Assembly: GCF_014192015.1 (NCBI RefSeq) | Contig: NZ_JACHXJ010000006.1 | Location: forward strand, 1 to 64,000 | Source: Paenibacillus rhizosphaerae | GTDB taxonomy: Bacteria > Bacillota > Bacilli > Paenibacillales > Paenibacillaceae | Direction of reading: 5' to 3' | DNA: 64,000 bases | Shown here: in pieces, positions 24,456 to 32,539 of the stretch | Layout of the letters: each line of letters opens with the position of its first letter | Position numbering within the stretch: position 1 is the first letter of the stretch | Program-made: the position numbers and the translations under genes | The notes under the pieces: generated by a model | Seen by the model: only the letters and a program-made list of their open reading frames with translations | What the model was told of the DNA's origin: nothing | The model's database searches: none

Positions 24456-26144
24456 TTATGGAACGGCAGCCGCGCTCTCGACGACCCCCTTCGGCGCCGT
24501 GTCCCCAGGCTCCGCAGGAAACGTCAGGGTGACCGTCGTTCCAATCCCGGGGACGCTGTCGATGGCAAGGCCGTACGGCTGCCCGTAATACAGCTTCATC
24601 CGGTCGTTGACGTTCTTCACGCCGGTTCCCCCGTTCTCGGCCGACAGCAGCTTTGCAGCCTGGACAGGGGTCATGCCGACGCCATTGTCCGTTACGCTCA
24701 GCGTCAGGATGCCCTCCTGCCGGTGCGACGCAATGACAAGCCGCGGAGTTTCCTCGGCCTCCGGATGGGTGAATCCATGCTTGATCGCGTTCTCCACGAT
24801 CGGCTGCAGCACGAAATGAATGATTTTCAAATCCGCCGTATCTTCTTCCACTTGAAACTCCACATCAAAATCCCCGTCGTTCATGACGAGCTGCAGGTCC
24901 AAATACGCCCGGATATGCTCGATTTCGTTCGATACCGTCGCCATATCCCTGCCCCCGTTCAGGGTCGTCCGGTAGAACTTGGCCAGCGTCGATACCATGT
25001 ACCCGGTTTCCAGGTCCCGCTTCTTTTTGGCCCGCCAGTGTATAAAAGACAGCGTGTTGTACAAAAAGTGGGGGTTGATCTGATTGATCAGCCGCTGGTA
25101 CTCGCTCTGCTGTCTGGCGATTTCCGCCTGGTATACCTGGTGGATCAGACTGTTGATGCGCCCCAGCATCTTACCGATGCCGTTCGTCAGTTCCCCGAAC
25201 TCATCCCGGGAAGAGCTCTGGATGACAACGTCCAGGTTGTTCTGCTCCACCTTGTCCACCTTGTTCTTGAGATGGATGATCCGCCTTGTGAAGTTGTTCG
25301 ACACGATATAGATCAGGAAAAAGGCGACGAGCAGGCTTAAGGCAATGACGAGCAGGGTGATTTTGAAAAACGTCAGCGCGTTGACATACGCATTCGCATT
25401 GGACAGATAATAATGGATCGTCCAGCCGTTGCTCTTCAGCGTGCGATCGAGCCGGGTGGCCCCTTGCGCGGGCGCCTCCGCCATCTGTTCACGGAAAATC
25501 GGCTGGTGCTGCGGACCCTCAATCTGCACGGTAATATGATCCGACAGCTTGTCCATATCCGAGAAAATGCTGTCGTAATTGACCGAGATCACCATGTAGT
25601 TGCTATCCTTCAAATTGCTGATCAGCTCCTGCACCAGGTAGACGTGACTGCCGTCCACCACCCAATGCCTGCCCCGGTACCCTTCGAACCACGGCTTTTG
25701 CTTCAAATCGCTGAGCGGCAAAATGTTGTCGCGGATGCCGAGCAAATCCCCGGACGTATAGAAGGTAATGCCCTCGATATTGTCGTCCATCGTCTTCGTA
25801 TTGGAAATGAGCGGATCCATAATATCCCGGAAATCGAGGAACATCTCGAAGTAGTTGCCTCCATAGTTCCGGGTGAACAATTTCGAAAAGTCGCGGTTCA
25901 GCACGATAAATTCGCTCAGCGTATTGTAACGGTTGATTTTATAATCGAGAATGTTCGCCACCTGGTCCAGACTGGCCGCGGCTTCGCTCTTCAGCTCCTT
26001 CATTTGGATACGGTAGGACTGGATAAAGGCAAGAACGCCGAGCAGCAGAATGGGAATCAGGGCGATAAAAAGGTGGGACAGCAGCAGCTTGTTTCTGAAC
26101 CGGATATCATTGAACCTGCTTTTGATCCAGTGAAGCATGGGCAT
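24456..26144 (-). CDS. Sensor histidine kinase, YesM type
   Basis: The 562-residue protein has membrane helices near 20-40 and 258-280 flanking an extracellular sensor of about 215 residues. A HAMP linker and the His_kinase domain follow, with the phospho-acceptor in N-P-H-F-L-Y-N at about residue 359. The ATPase domain carries P-I-V-E-N-A-I-K-H-G and V-T-D-N-G-V-G-M. It senses an external sugar and phosphorylates the regulator encoded just upstream. The start at 26144 overlaps that gene's 3' end; GAGAG precedes it, and 26138 is an alternative ATG. Confidence 0.9.
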   Translation of the reverse strand: MPMLHWIKSRFNDIRFRNKLLLSHLFIALIPILLLGVLAFIQSYRIQMKELKSEAAASLDQVANILDYKINRYNTLSEFIVLNRDFSKLFTRNYGGNYFEMFLDFRDIMDPLISNTKTMDDNIEGITFYTSGDLLGIRDNILPLSDLKQKPWFEGYRGRHWVVDGSHVYLVQELISNLKDSNYMVISVNYDSIFSDMDKLSDHITVQIEGPQHQPIFREQMAEAPAQGATRLDRTLKSNGWTIHYYLSNANAYVNALTFFKITLLVIALSLLVAFFLIYIVSNNFTRRIIHLKNKVDKVEQNNLDVVIQSSSRDEFGELTNGIGKMLGRINSLIHQVYQAEIARQQSEYQRLINQINPHFLYNTLSFIHWRAKKKRDLETGYMVSTLAKFYRTTLNGGRDMATVSNEIEHIRAYLDLQLVMNDGDFDVEFQVEEDTADLKIIHFVLQPIVENAIKHGFTHPEAEETPRLVIASHRQEGILTLSVTDNGVGMTPVQAAKLLSAENGGTGVKNVNDRMKLYYGQPYGLAIDSVPGIGTTVTLTFPAEPGDTAPKGVVESAAAVP

Positions 26145-26859
26145 TCCCGCTCTCTCTATACTGTAATGGGCTGACGCCGTAATTGGTTTTGAACAGCCGG
26201 CAAAAATAAGAGGTGTTGTCGATGCCAATGAACGCCGCGATGTCGTTAATTTTCATATTGGAGTTCAGCAGCAGATGGCCTGCCTTGCGAAGGCGGAGGT
26301 CGGTCAAATATTTGGAGAAGTTCATCCCAGTTTCTTTCTTGAACAAAATACTCAAGTATCCTGGGGACAGGTACACCTCATTGGCCACCTCCGTCAGGGA
26401 CAGGTCGCGCTGAAAATGATCCTTCACGAACTCCTTCACCTGGCGGATCACCTTCGATTCCTCCGATTCCACCTCCAGTTCGCCGACATGGGGGCGAATC
26501 CGCGTAATCTCCTCCATCACCTCCAAAAATTCCTCGGTCACAAGCGGCTTAAGCAGATAATTGACGACGCCCAGCTTTATGGCGGTTTTCGCGTATTCGA
26601 ATTCGTCGTATCCGCTGCAGATGACGATTTTGAGATTGTCCTGCGTTTTTTTCGCCAGCCGGCCGAGCTCGAGGCCGCTCATCAGCGGCATTTTGACATC
26701 GGTAATCAAAATATCGATGGGGTGGCGGTTCAAAATATTTTCGGCCGCGCGGCCATTCTCGGCTTCGAGCACGTGGAACGGGAACCGGTATTCTGATATC
26801 AAATCCTTGATGCCTTCTCGTTGAACATGCTCATCGTCTACTACAAGAACATTAAACAT
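26107..26859 (-). CDS. Response regulator, YesN type (receiver plus AraC domain)
   Basis: The 250-residue protein has a receiver domain with acidic D8/D9, phospho-acceptor D54 and K104, then an AraC helix-turn-helix from about 140 to 238 ending G-V-S-P-L-Q-Y-R. At this length it lacks the long linker of many YesN proteins, and the two domains are nearly adjacent. It probably activates the importer genes downstream after phosphorylation by the kinase at 24456. A cre-like palindrome overlaps the -35 of its promoter. Confidence 0.92.
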   Translation of the reverse strand: MFNVLVVDDEHVQREGIKDLISEYRFPFHVLEAENGRAAENILNRHPIDILITDVKMPLMSGLELGRLAKKTQDNLKIVICSGYDEFEYAKTAIKLGVVNYLLKPLVTEEFLEVMEEITRIRPHVGELEVESEESKVIRQVKEFVKDHFQRDLSLTEVANEVYLSPGYLSILFKKETGMNFSKYLTDLRLRKAGHLLLNSNMKINDIAAFIGIDNTSYFCRLFKTNYGVSPLQYRESGNAHASLDQKQVQ

Positions 26860-26965
26860 CGTACGGACTCGTCTCCTTATGAGCTAATAATATATGCGGA
26901 TGCTCCGCTTTAGCGATGCAATTGATGGAAGTGATTGATATATTAGGTATGTCTGCTTTTATTGC

Positions 26966-26996
26966 ATTATATCATATGAAGTGAAAGTGCTTTCAA
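26966..26996 (-). promoter_or_regulatory. Promoter of the response regulator with overlapping cre-like palindrome
   Basis: On the minus strand TTGAAA (26991-26996) and a consensus TATAAT (26966-26971) are 19 bases apart. The palindrome TGAAAGTGCTTTCA (26982-26995) covers the -35 and differs from an ideal cre by the central G/T step, so CcpA could block this promoter. Confidence 0.55.
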
Positions 26997-27040
26997 TAAA
27001 TTGTTGGTAGTGGGATAGGCATGCCCATCCGTAAGACGAG

Positions 27041-27071
27041 AAAAAGAGCGCCGGCTTGATCGCCAGCGCCC
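27041..27071 (-). terminator. Rho-independent terminator of the GH109-like gene
   Basis: On the minus strand GGGCGCTGGC pairs with GCCGGCGCTC (two G-U pairs) around a 6-base loop and is followed by five T. Confidence 0.8.
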
Positions 27072-27146
27072 GTAACCTGTGCATTCGGGACAGTTTTTCC
27101 GAAATGGCTGCAGGTAAATTTTTCAAAAAAGTGATCCTATATCAAT

Positions 27147-28343
27147 CTATCGGCTCATCCATTTCCCGTTCGTGAAATCCGGAATTGCCACCGGATGCCC
27201 TCCGAGCGCGATTGACTCTTCGGAAAGGGCCGAGATGCTCATCCAGGCTGCCATATCGTACACATCAAGCGGCGTATCCGTGCCGTTCTTCACACATTCG
27301 ATAAATTCGGAGTAGACCAGCCAGTCCATGCCTCCGTGACCGCCTTTTACGCCTTCGCTGATAAATTTCTTCCAGATCGGATGCTCATACTGCTCGCGGA
27401 AAGAATCGGCGTTGCCCCACTGGCTTTTCCAGTCAAAGTGGTGCTCGTCATGCTGCCCGTCGATGTAAATGGAATGGTTCTCCTCCACATACATCCCCTT
27501 GGTGCCCCGGACTGTGAACCCTCTGGAGTAGTAGCGGGGCAGCGTCGTGTCGAGCGTGATCGTGATCGTTTCGCCATGGGCGCACTTGATCACGGTGGTG
27601 ACGATATCGCCCTGCATGAATTCGGTCTGGGCAAGCGCCGAATCGGCGCCTCTCTCCCGGACGACGTATTCATGCATGCCTCTGGCCTTAGAGGACATGG
27701 ATACGAGGGATACCATCCGGTTGCCGTGGTTGATGCCCAGGATTTGGGCGATCGGGCCGAGCTCATGCGTCGGGTAGTTTTCACAGTTGCGGTGAATATA
27801 GTTATTTAGGCGATAATGCCGGTTTTCGATGCCATAGGCAATTTCTTCGCGCAGATCATGATGGTAGCCGCCGGCGCAGTGAACGATGTCGCCGAATACG
27901 CCCTGCTTGACCATGTTCAGCACCATCAGTTCTTCCCGTCCGTAGCAGCAATTCTCCATAATCATGCAGGGCACGCCGGTGCGTTCGTACGTCTCCACCA
28001 GCTTCCAGCACTCCTGCACCGAATAGGCGCCGCCGACTTCGCTGGCCACGTAAATCCCCGCTTCCATGCATGCAGCGGCAATATGAATATGATCCGCCCA
28101 GGATGCGCCGATAACTACGGCGTCCAGCCCCGGCAGAGCCACAACTTCCTGATATTTGGTCGTTACCAGCGGTCTGGCGGTTCCTGTCTCTTGGACATAG
28201 CCGGCCGCCTCCTCGCAGCGGTCTTCATACAGGTCGCAAACCGCGACGACGTCAACATCTTCCATATGCAGGATGATTCCTCTCAGCAGCCCCATGCCGC
28301 GTGCGCCGAGACCGATCATTCCAACACGCACCTTCTCCTTCAC
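27147..28343 (-). CDS. GH109-like NAD-dependent glycosidase (Gfo/Idh/MocA fold)
   Basis: The 398-residue protein has the NAD-binding loop G-L-G-A-R-G (11-16). In place of the usual E-K-P it carries S-E-V-G-G near 101. It then shows the signature of glycoside hydrolase family 109: M-E-N-C-C-Y-G-R near 129 and N-Y-P-T-H-E-L-G-P-I-A-Q with H193. GH109 enzymes use bound NAD+ to split glycosides, classically alpha-N-acetylgalactosaminides, by transient oxidation at C3. The GTG at 28343 follows GGAGGAGTGATC. The neighbours are a GcvP-like pair, an SDR and a beta-galactosidase. The exact sugar is not shown. Confidence 0.82.
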   Translation of the reverse strand: MKEKVRVGMIGLGARGMGLLRGIILHMEDVDVVAVCDLYEDRCEEAAGYVQETGTARPLVTTKYQEVVALPGLDAVVIGASWADHIHIAAACMEAGIYVASEVGGAYSVQECWKLVETYERTGVPCMIMENCCYGREELMVLNMVKQGVFGDIVHCAGGYHHDLREEIAYGIENRHYRLNNYIHRNCENYPTHELGPIAQILGINHGNRMVSLVSMSSKARGMHEYVVRERGADSALAQTEFMQGDIVTTVIKCAHGETITITLDTTLPRYYSRGFTVRGTKGMYVEENHSIYIDGQHDEHHFDWKSQWGNADSFREQYEHPIWKKFISEGVKGGHGGMDWLVYSEFIECVKNGTDTPLDVYDMAAWMSISALSEESIALGGHPVAIPDFTNGKWMSR

Positions 28344-28551
28344 CCTCGATCACTCCTCCAAATATTTGGTTGTTTTGGCTGTGAACAATGCAGTCCATCC
28401 TTGGCTGTTTTATGGACTATACAAGCATAGTTCTCTATGAAAAGGGTTATTCCTTCTCCAAATTTTACGAGTTTTTTGGATAACGATCACAAGGGAACCG
28501 GATGACCTATTCGTCCGCCGGATCCGGAGGACTATATTGGGCAAAATCCAT
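28344..28551. other. Intergenic region upstream of the GH109-like gene
   Basis: I see no gene. A perfect 12-base palindrome CCAAATATTTGG lies next to the ribosome site at 28356-28367, and an A/T-rich promoter-like stretch surrounds 28430-28480. Nothing else is recognisable. Confidence 0.4.
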
Positions 28552-28586
28552 AAAAAAAGACCAAAGCCATCGTTTCGGCTTTGGCC
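28552..28586 (-). terminator. Rho-independent terminator after the GcvPB-like gene
   Basis: CCAAAGCC (28561-28568) pairs with GGCTTTGG (28577-28584), and seven T follow on the minus strand. It lies 25 bases past the GcvPB-like stop. Confidence 0.88.
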
Positions 28587-28610
28587 TTGGTATCACAAGT
28601 TGATTCATGA

Positions 28611-30182
28611 TTATTTCACCGTGGACGGTTCGGTCTTCTTCAGATAGGCGCGCCAGGTGATGCACCACTGCCGCGGATCATCCAGGGACGATTCGTCATT
28701 GCGGTGAACCGTGCTGGCATGAGGAGCCGTTCGGACCCTCTCGGGAGTCGTGTACGCTTCATTTGAAATATGCTCCAGTGCCTGAATGTACTCATCAAGA
28801 TCCTCCTTGGAGTACGATTCGGTCGGCTCAAGCGTAAACGGCTGCGGCACGATATATGGATGATGGGACGTCCAGTAATGCAGGCCGAAGTCGCACATCC
28901 GCCGGGTAATATCTTCGGTTGTGACGCCGGTATCGTCGGTCAGCTGCTTCCAGCTGTAGCGGACCTGCTCCAGGCGGCGGCCCTTGATGTAGGGTGCGCT
29001 GGCCCCACGGATCTGCAGGATTTTGTGGTACAGATAGTTATTGTTCAGCACAGCGATCTGCGCGACATCCTTCAACCCTTCCGCGCCGAGGCTGAGAATC
29101 CACGCGTACGCGCGGAGCACCGTCTGGGCGACGCCGTGGAAGCTGCGGACCTTGCCGATGCTGTGCTCTCCCTGCTCCCGCAGGACATAGCCCACGTCCG
29201 CCGCCTGATCCACCAACGGTCCCGGCAGAAACGGCTTCAGCACATCGGTCACGCCGAGCGCGCCGGTGGCCGGCCCGCCGCACATATGCGGCGCGGCAAA
29301 CGTCTTGTGCAGGTTAAAGAAGCACATGTCAAAGCCCGCTTCCTTCGCGCGGGTAATGCCGAGCAGGCCGTTGGCATTGGCCTGGTCATAATAGCAGACC
29401 CCGCCGGCGGCATGCACCACGTCCGTAAACTCGCGGATCCGGTGGTTATAAATGCCGGTGTCCTCCGGGTTCGCCACGACGAAACCGGCGGTCCGTTCGG
29501 AAACCGCAGCTTTCAGCTTCTCCAGGTCCGGGAATCCGTCCTCGTCCGGATGGAGGGTGATGATCTTGTAGCCTTTGACGGCAGCGGTCGCCGCCTGGGA
29601 CGGGTGGGAGAAGATCGTCGTAATGATCTCATTGCGCTTCTCCCCCTCCCCGCGCGAATCATGATAAGCCCGCACGATGGAGGCCATGGCCAGCAGCGCT
29701 TGGGTGCCGCTGCTCGGCTGGAAGCTAAAAGCGCCCATACCGGAAATCTCCCGCATCGCGAGGTCCAGATGATGATAGACTTCCAGCATGCCCTGCACCG
29801 TGCTCACATCCTGCAGCGGATGGAGCTCGGTCATGCGGGGATTGCGGATCAGCATTTCGTTGATCCGCGGAATGTATTTCATCGTGCAGGTGCCCTGCCC
29901 GATTTCGACGTTCAAATCCGAGCCCAGCGTCTCCTGGGAGAGGCGCAGGTAATGGCGCAGCACCTTGGCCTGGCCGATCTCCGGCAGGGCCGGCGCCTGG
30001 CTGCGGCGCATATTCGCCGGGATGGCGTCCTGCACGCCTCCGGCTTCCGCCGTAACGGCCGGTTCGGCCTGCGGCGGAATGACGCCCCGCTCTCCCGCAC
30101 GGTGCAGTTCAAAGATGACCGGCTCATCCCATTTGGCTTGGTGGAACTGGCGGACCTTCCGGTCCCTGACAATCCGTTTCAT
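28611..30182 (-). CDS. GcvPB-like PLP enzyme, divergent paralogue of glycine dehydrogenase subunit 2
   Basis: The 523-residue protein has the PLP-lysine motif N-L-H-K-T-F-A-A-P-H (K293) and T-C-T-M-K-Y near 98, as in the P-protein of glycine cleavage. Several positions that are very conserved in true GcvPB differ: S-A-H-G-T-N-P is replaced by F-S-H-P-S-Q-A, and A-G-A-H-G-E by S-G-T-Q-A-L. It is longer than the roughly 490 residues usual for the family. Its start overlaps the GcvPA-like stop by 4 bases, so the two are translationally coupled and likely form a heterodimer. Neither GcvT nor GcvH is nearby, so the reaction may not be glycine cleavage. Confidence 0.75.
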   Translation of the reverse strand: MKRIVRDRKVRQFHQAKWDEPVIFELHRAGERGVIPPQAEPAVTAEAGGVQDAIPANMRRSQAPALPEIGQAKVLRHYLRLSQETLGSDLNVEIGQGTCTMKYIPRINEMLIRNPRMTELHPLQDVSTVQGMLEVYHHLDLAMREISGMGAFSFQPSSGTQALLAMASIVRAYHDSRGEGEKRNEIITTIFSHPSQAATAAVKGYKIITLHPDEDGFPDLEKLKAAVSERTAGFVVANPEDTGIYNHRIREFTDVVHAAGGVCYYDQANANGLLGITRAKEAGFDMCFFNLHKTFAAPHMCGGPATGALGVTDVLKPFLPGPLVDQAADVGYVLREQGEHSIGKVRSFHGVAQTVLRAYAWILSLGAEGLKDVAQIAVLNNNYLYHKILQIRGASAPYIKGRRLEQVRYSWKQLTDDTGVTTEDITRRMCDFGLHYWTSHHPYIVPQPFTLEPTESYSKEDLDEYIQALEHISNEAYTTPERVRTAPHASTVHRNDESSLDDPRQWCITWRAYLKKTEPSTVK

Positions 30183-31618
30183 GGCGTCTGCTCCTCTCCT
30201 GATGCTCCGGCCGCCGAGGTGCCCGTGTCCACGATGGCACGGACGGCTCCGGCCAGGCGGTCCAGATCCGCCTGGGTATGAATTTCCGTGACGCAGTACA
30301 GGGCGCACTGCCCCCACTCGGGATAGCTTGCCGTCAAATCCTTGCCGCCGAAAATCCCTTCATCAAGCAGCCGGCGGTTGATCTCGGCCACGGTGAGTCC
30401 TGTTCCGTTAAAATCGACAACAAACTCCTTGAAGAACGGCGTGCCGCCAAAGCGCAGGGATACGCCTGGAATCTTGGACAACCGAAGGGCTGCATACTTC
30501 GCCTTCTGAACGATCGTACCGCCCACCTCCTGCATGCCGCTTGGTCCCATCAGGGCCAAATAGACGCCGGCCGTAATGCCCCACAGGGCGGTCTGCGTGC
30601 CGACGGATTCTTTGCCCTTCTCCCGCAGCGCAAACGAGGTGCGCTCGTACGCAACGTCGCCGAAGCCGTACTCGCCCTCCACTTCCGTCGGAACGATGCC
30701 GAACAGCCGGGACGGATATTCCATGACGAACTTCTCTTCGTCGCGGGTCGCGATAAATCCGGCCTGTCCCCCGCCGTAGTTCATATGCATGCCGAGCGGC
30801 TGCAGGTCCCCGCAGACGATGTCCGCGCCGTAACGGGCCGGTGGCTCCAGCACGCCGAGGGAGATCGGGTCCACGCCGACGATCGACAATGCCTGAGCGG
30901 CATGGGCGAGGCGGGAAATGTCAGCGCCTTGGTCTTCGATCATGCCGAGATACCCCGGATTTTCGAAATAGACGGCGGCGGTGTCCCCATCCAGCTTGCG
31001 CTGCAGGTCGGCAAGATCCATCTTCCCGGTGGCCGGGTCGATCTCCACCATGCGGATGTTCATAACCGGCGTGCAGTAATTGCGGATGATGGCGACCTTA
31101 TCCGGATCGACCGAGCGCGGGACCAGGGCCGTACGGCGACCGGTGATGCGGCCGGCCATGCGGATCGCCGTGGACGCCGCCTGCGCCCAGTCAAAGGTCG
31201 GAACGTTGACGACGTCCATATCCACCAGCTCGGCCAGCAGGCTCTGATACTCGAACAGCGCCTGGAAGCGGCCGTGATCCTCATAAGGTTCGCCGGCATA
31301 AGCCGTCACAAATTCGGAGCGCTGGTTAATTTCGTCGCAGACCGTCGGAATAAAATGCTGCCAGCAGCCCGCCCCCAAAAAATTCAAATAATCCGCGCCG
31401 TGCTTGTTCTTGGCGAGTATGCCTTCGATATGCCGGCGCAGCTCGTATTCGTTCATGGCCGGCGGGAGGTCCATCTCCCGCTCCAGCTTCAGGTGATCGG
31501 GAATCGCGTCATGCAGCTGATCCAGGGAAGTCAGTCCGATTTCCCGCAGCATGGCGTCCCGGACTTCCGGGACGGTATTCGGTATATATGGATGGGCATA
31601 TGTTCTATGATCTGCCAA
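30179..31618 (-). CDS. GcvPA-like protein, divergent paralogue of glycine dehydrogenase subunit 1
   Basis: The 479-residue protein shares the fold and N-F-L-G-A-G / S-E-F-V-T-A-Y landmarks of GcvPA. The canonical T-P-Y-Q-P-E-I-S-Q-G segment reads A-G-E-P-Y-E-D-H-G here, and D-G-A-T-A is replaced by F-D-W-A-Q-A-A. The TTG start at 31618 has GGAGG 8 bases upstream. It is the first gene of a two-gene unit with the GcvPB-like subunit. No tandem glycine riboswitch is seen ahead of it; the leader instead has a long-range inverted repeat. I infer a specialised decarboxylase pair acting in the surrounding carbohydrate region. Confidence 0.75.
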   Translation of the reverse strand: MADHRTYAHPYIPNTVPEVRDAMLREIGLTSLDQLHDAIPDHLKLEREMDLPPAMNEYELRRHIEGILAKNKHGADYLNFLGAGCWQHFIPTVCDEINQRSEFVTAYAGEPYEDHGRFQALFEYQSLLAELVDMDVVNVPTFDWAQAASTAIRMAGRITGRRTALVPRSVDPDKVAIIRNYCTPVMNIRMVEIDPATGKMDLADLQRKLDGDTAAVYFENPGYLGMIEDQGADISRLAHAAQALSIVGVDPISLGVLEPPARYGADIVCGDLQPLGMHMNYGGGQAGFIATRDEEKFVMEYPSRLFGIVPTEVEGEYGFGDVAYERTSFALREKGKESVGTQTALWGITAGVYLALMGPSGMQEVGGTIVQKAKYAALRLSKIPGVSLRFGGTPFFKEFVVDFNGTGLTVAEINRRLLDEGIFGGKDLTASYPEWGQCALYCVTEIHTQADLDRLAGAVRAIVDTGTSAAGASGEEQTP

Positions 31619-31645
31619 AGTTAACGCCTCCGTTCTGTAAAGAAT

Positions 31646-31720
31646 GAACTAAAGATATGAATATGCTGTGAGCCTCTAACGGGCCGCTATCGCAGGAAGT
31701 TCGATGCAAAACTTTAGTTC
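31646..31720 (-). promoter_or_regulatory. Structured leader of the GcvP-like operon
   Basis: GAACTAAAG (31646-31654) and CTTTAGTTC (31712-31720) form a perfect 9-bp stem that would close a 57-base domain in the transcript, 28 bases before the start codon. The position fits a cis-acting RNA or a regulator binding loop. I do not recognise a known riboswitch class in it. Confidence 0.35.
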
Positions 31721-31756
31721 CATCTCTATGGTTGAAAAAAACGATACTCTTTGAGG

Positions 31757-32539
31757 TCAAGCAATCCCGCCGCCGTCGACGACGAGCACGCTGCCCGTGA
31801 CCCAGGCGGACAGGTCGCTCGCGAGAAACAGCACCGCATTCGCGATATCGCGCGGCGTGCCGAGCCTCTCGAGCGGGCGTCCCCCGGCGGAGGCGACGAG
31901 GAAAGCCGCCTCATCCTGCTGCAGCTGCTTGGCTTCGTCCCGAAGCAGCGGCGTGTCCGTATCGCCGGGCGATACGCAGTTGACGCGGATGCCCGCCGGC
32001 CCATGGTCGATCGCCATCGCCCGCGTCAGGTTCACGACGCCGGCCTTGGCGGCGCAGTAGGCCGCGGCTCGGTCTCCGCCTTTGAGACCCCAGCCGGAGC
32101 CCGTATTGATAATGCTGCCTCCGCCCCCCCGCTCCATCACCGGAATAACATACTTCGAGAGGAGGTAGACGCCTTTGAGGGACACATTAAGTACCAGATC
32201 CCAATCCCGCTCCTCCAGTTCGGTCACGCTTTGGCGGCGGATGACGCCCGCATTGTTGAACAGAATGTGGATGCCTCCCAGATCGGCAGCAATTTCAGCC
32301 GCGGTCCGTTCGCAGTCCGCGGCCGAGGTGACGTCGCAGCGCCGGAAGGTGGCCAAGCCGCCGCCAGCACGGATGCCTGCGGCAGCAGCCTCCCCGGCCG
32401 CCTCGTTAATATCGATCAGCACAGCGTGAGCGCCGAAGCCCGCCAGGAGCTCGGCGGTGGCCAGGCCGATGCCCGAGGCTCCCCCGGTCACGACCGCCAC
32501 TTTCCCCGACAAGTTCAAAACGTCCTGTGTATTAAGCAT
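31757..32539 (-). CDS. Short-chain dehydrogenase/reductase (SDR)
   Basis: At 260 residues this is a classical SDR. The NAD(P) loop G-G-A-S-G-I-G is at 19-25, N-N-A-G near 95-98, and the catalytic S148, Y161 and K165 lie in N-T-G-S and Y-C-A-A-K. It ends in the usual V-D-G-G-G. AAGGAGGAG precedes the ATG at 32539, which overlaps the beta-galactosidase stop by 8 bases, so the two are co-translated. It probably oxidises a sugar or sugar alcohol released by that enzyme. Confidence 0.9.
   Translation of the reverse strand: MLNTQDVLNLSGKVAVVTGGASGIGLATAELLAGFGAHAVLIDINEAAGEAAAAGIRAGGGLATFRRCDVTSAADCERTAAEIAADLGGIHILFNNAGVIRRQSVTELEERDWDLVLNVSLKGVYLLSKYVIPVMERGGGGSIINTGSGWGLKGGDRAAAYCAAKAGVVNLTRAMAIDHGPAGIRVNCVSPGDTDTPLLRDEAKQLQQDEAAFLVASAGGRPLERLGTPRDIANAVLFLASDLSAWVTGSVLVVDGGGIA

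Larger units (their letters stand above)
26860..27146. other. Regulatory gap between response regulator and GH109-like gene
   Basis: No gene is seen. The stretch holds the regulator promoter with its cre-like site, the short palindrome at 27013-27030 and the terminator at 27041-27071. Confidence 0.5.

Noticed and set aside
28770..30281. Long plus-strand frame opposite the GcvPB-like gene
   Set aside because: The minus-strand product has an intact PLP site and coupled start, so the plus-strand frame is a shadow.
31619..31756. Glycine riboswitch ahead of the GcvPA-like gene
   Set aside because: The leader is only 138 bases and lacks the tandem aptamer pattern I would expect. Only a long-range stem is visible, which is reported separately.
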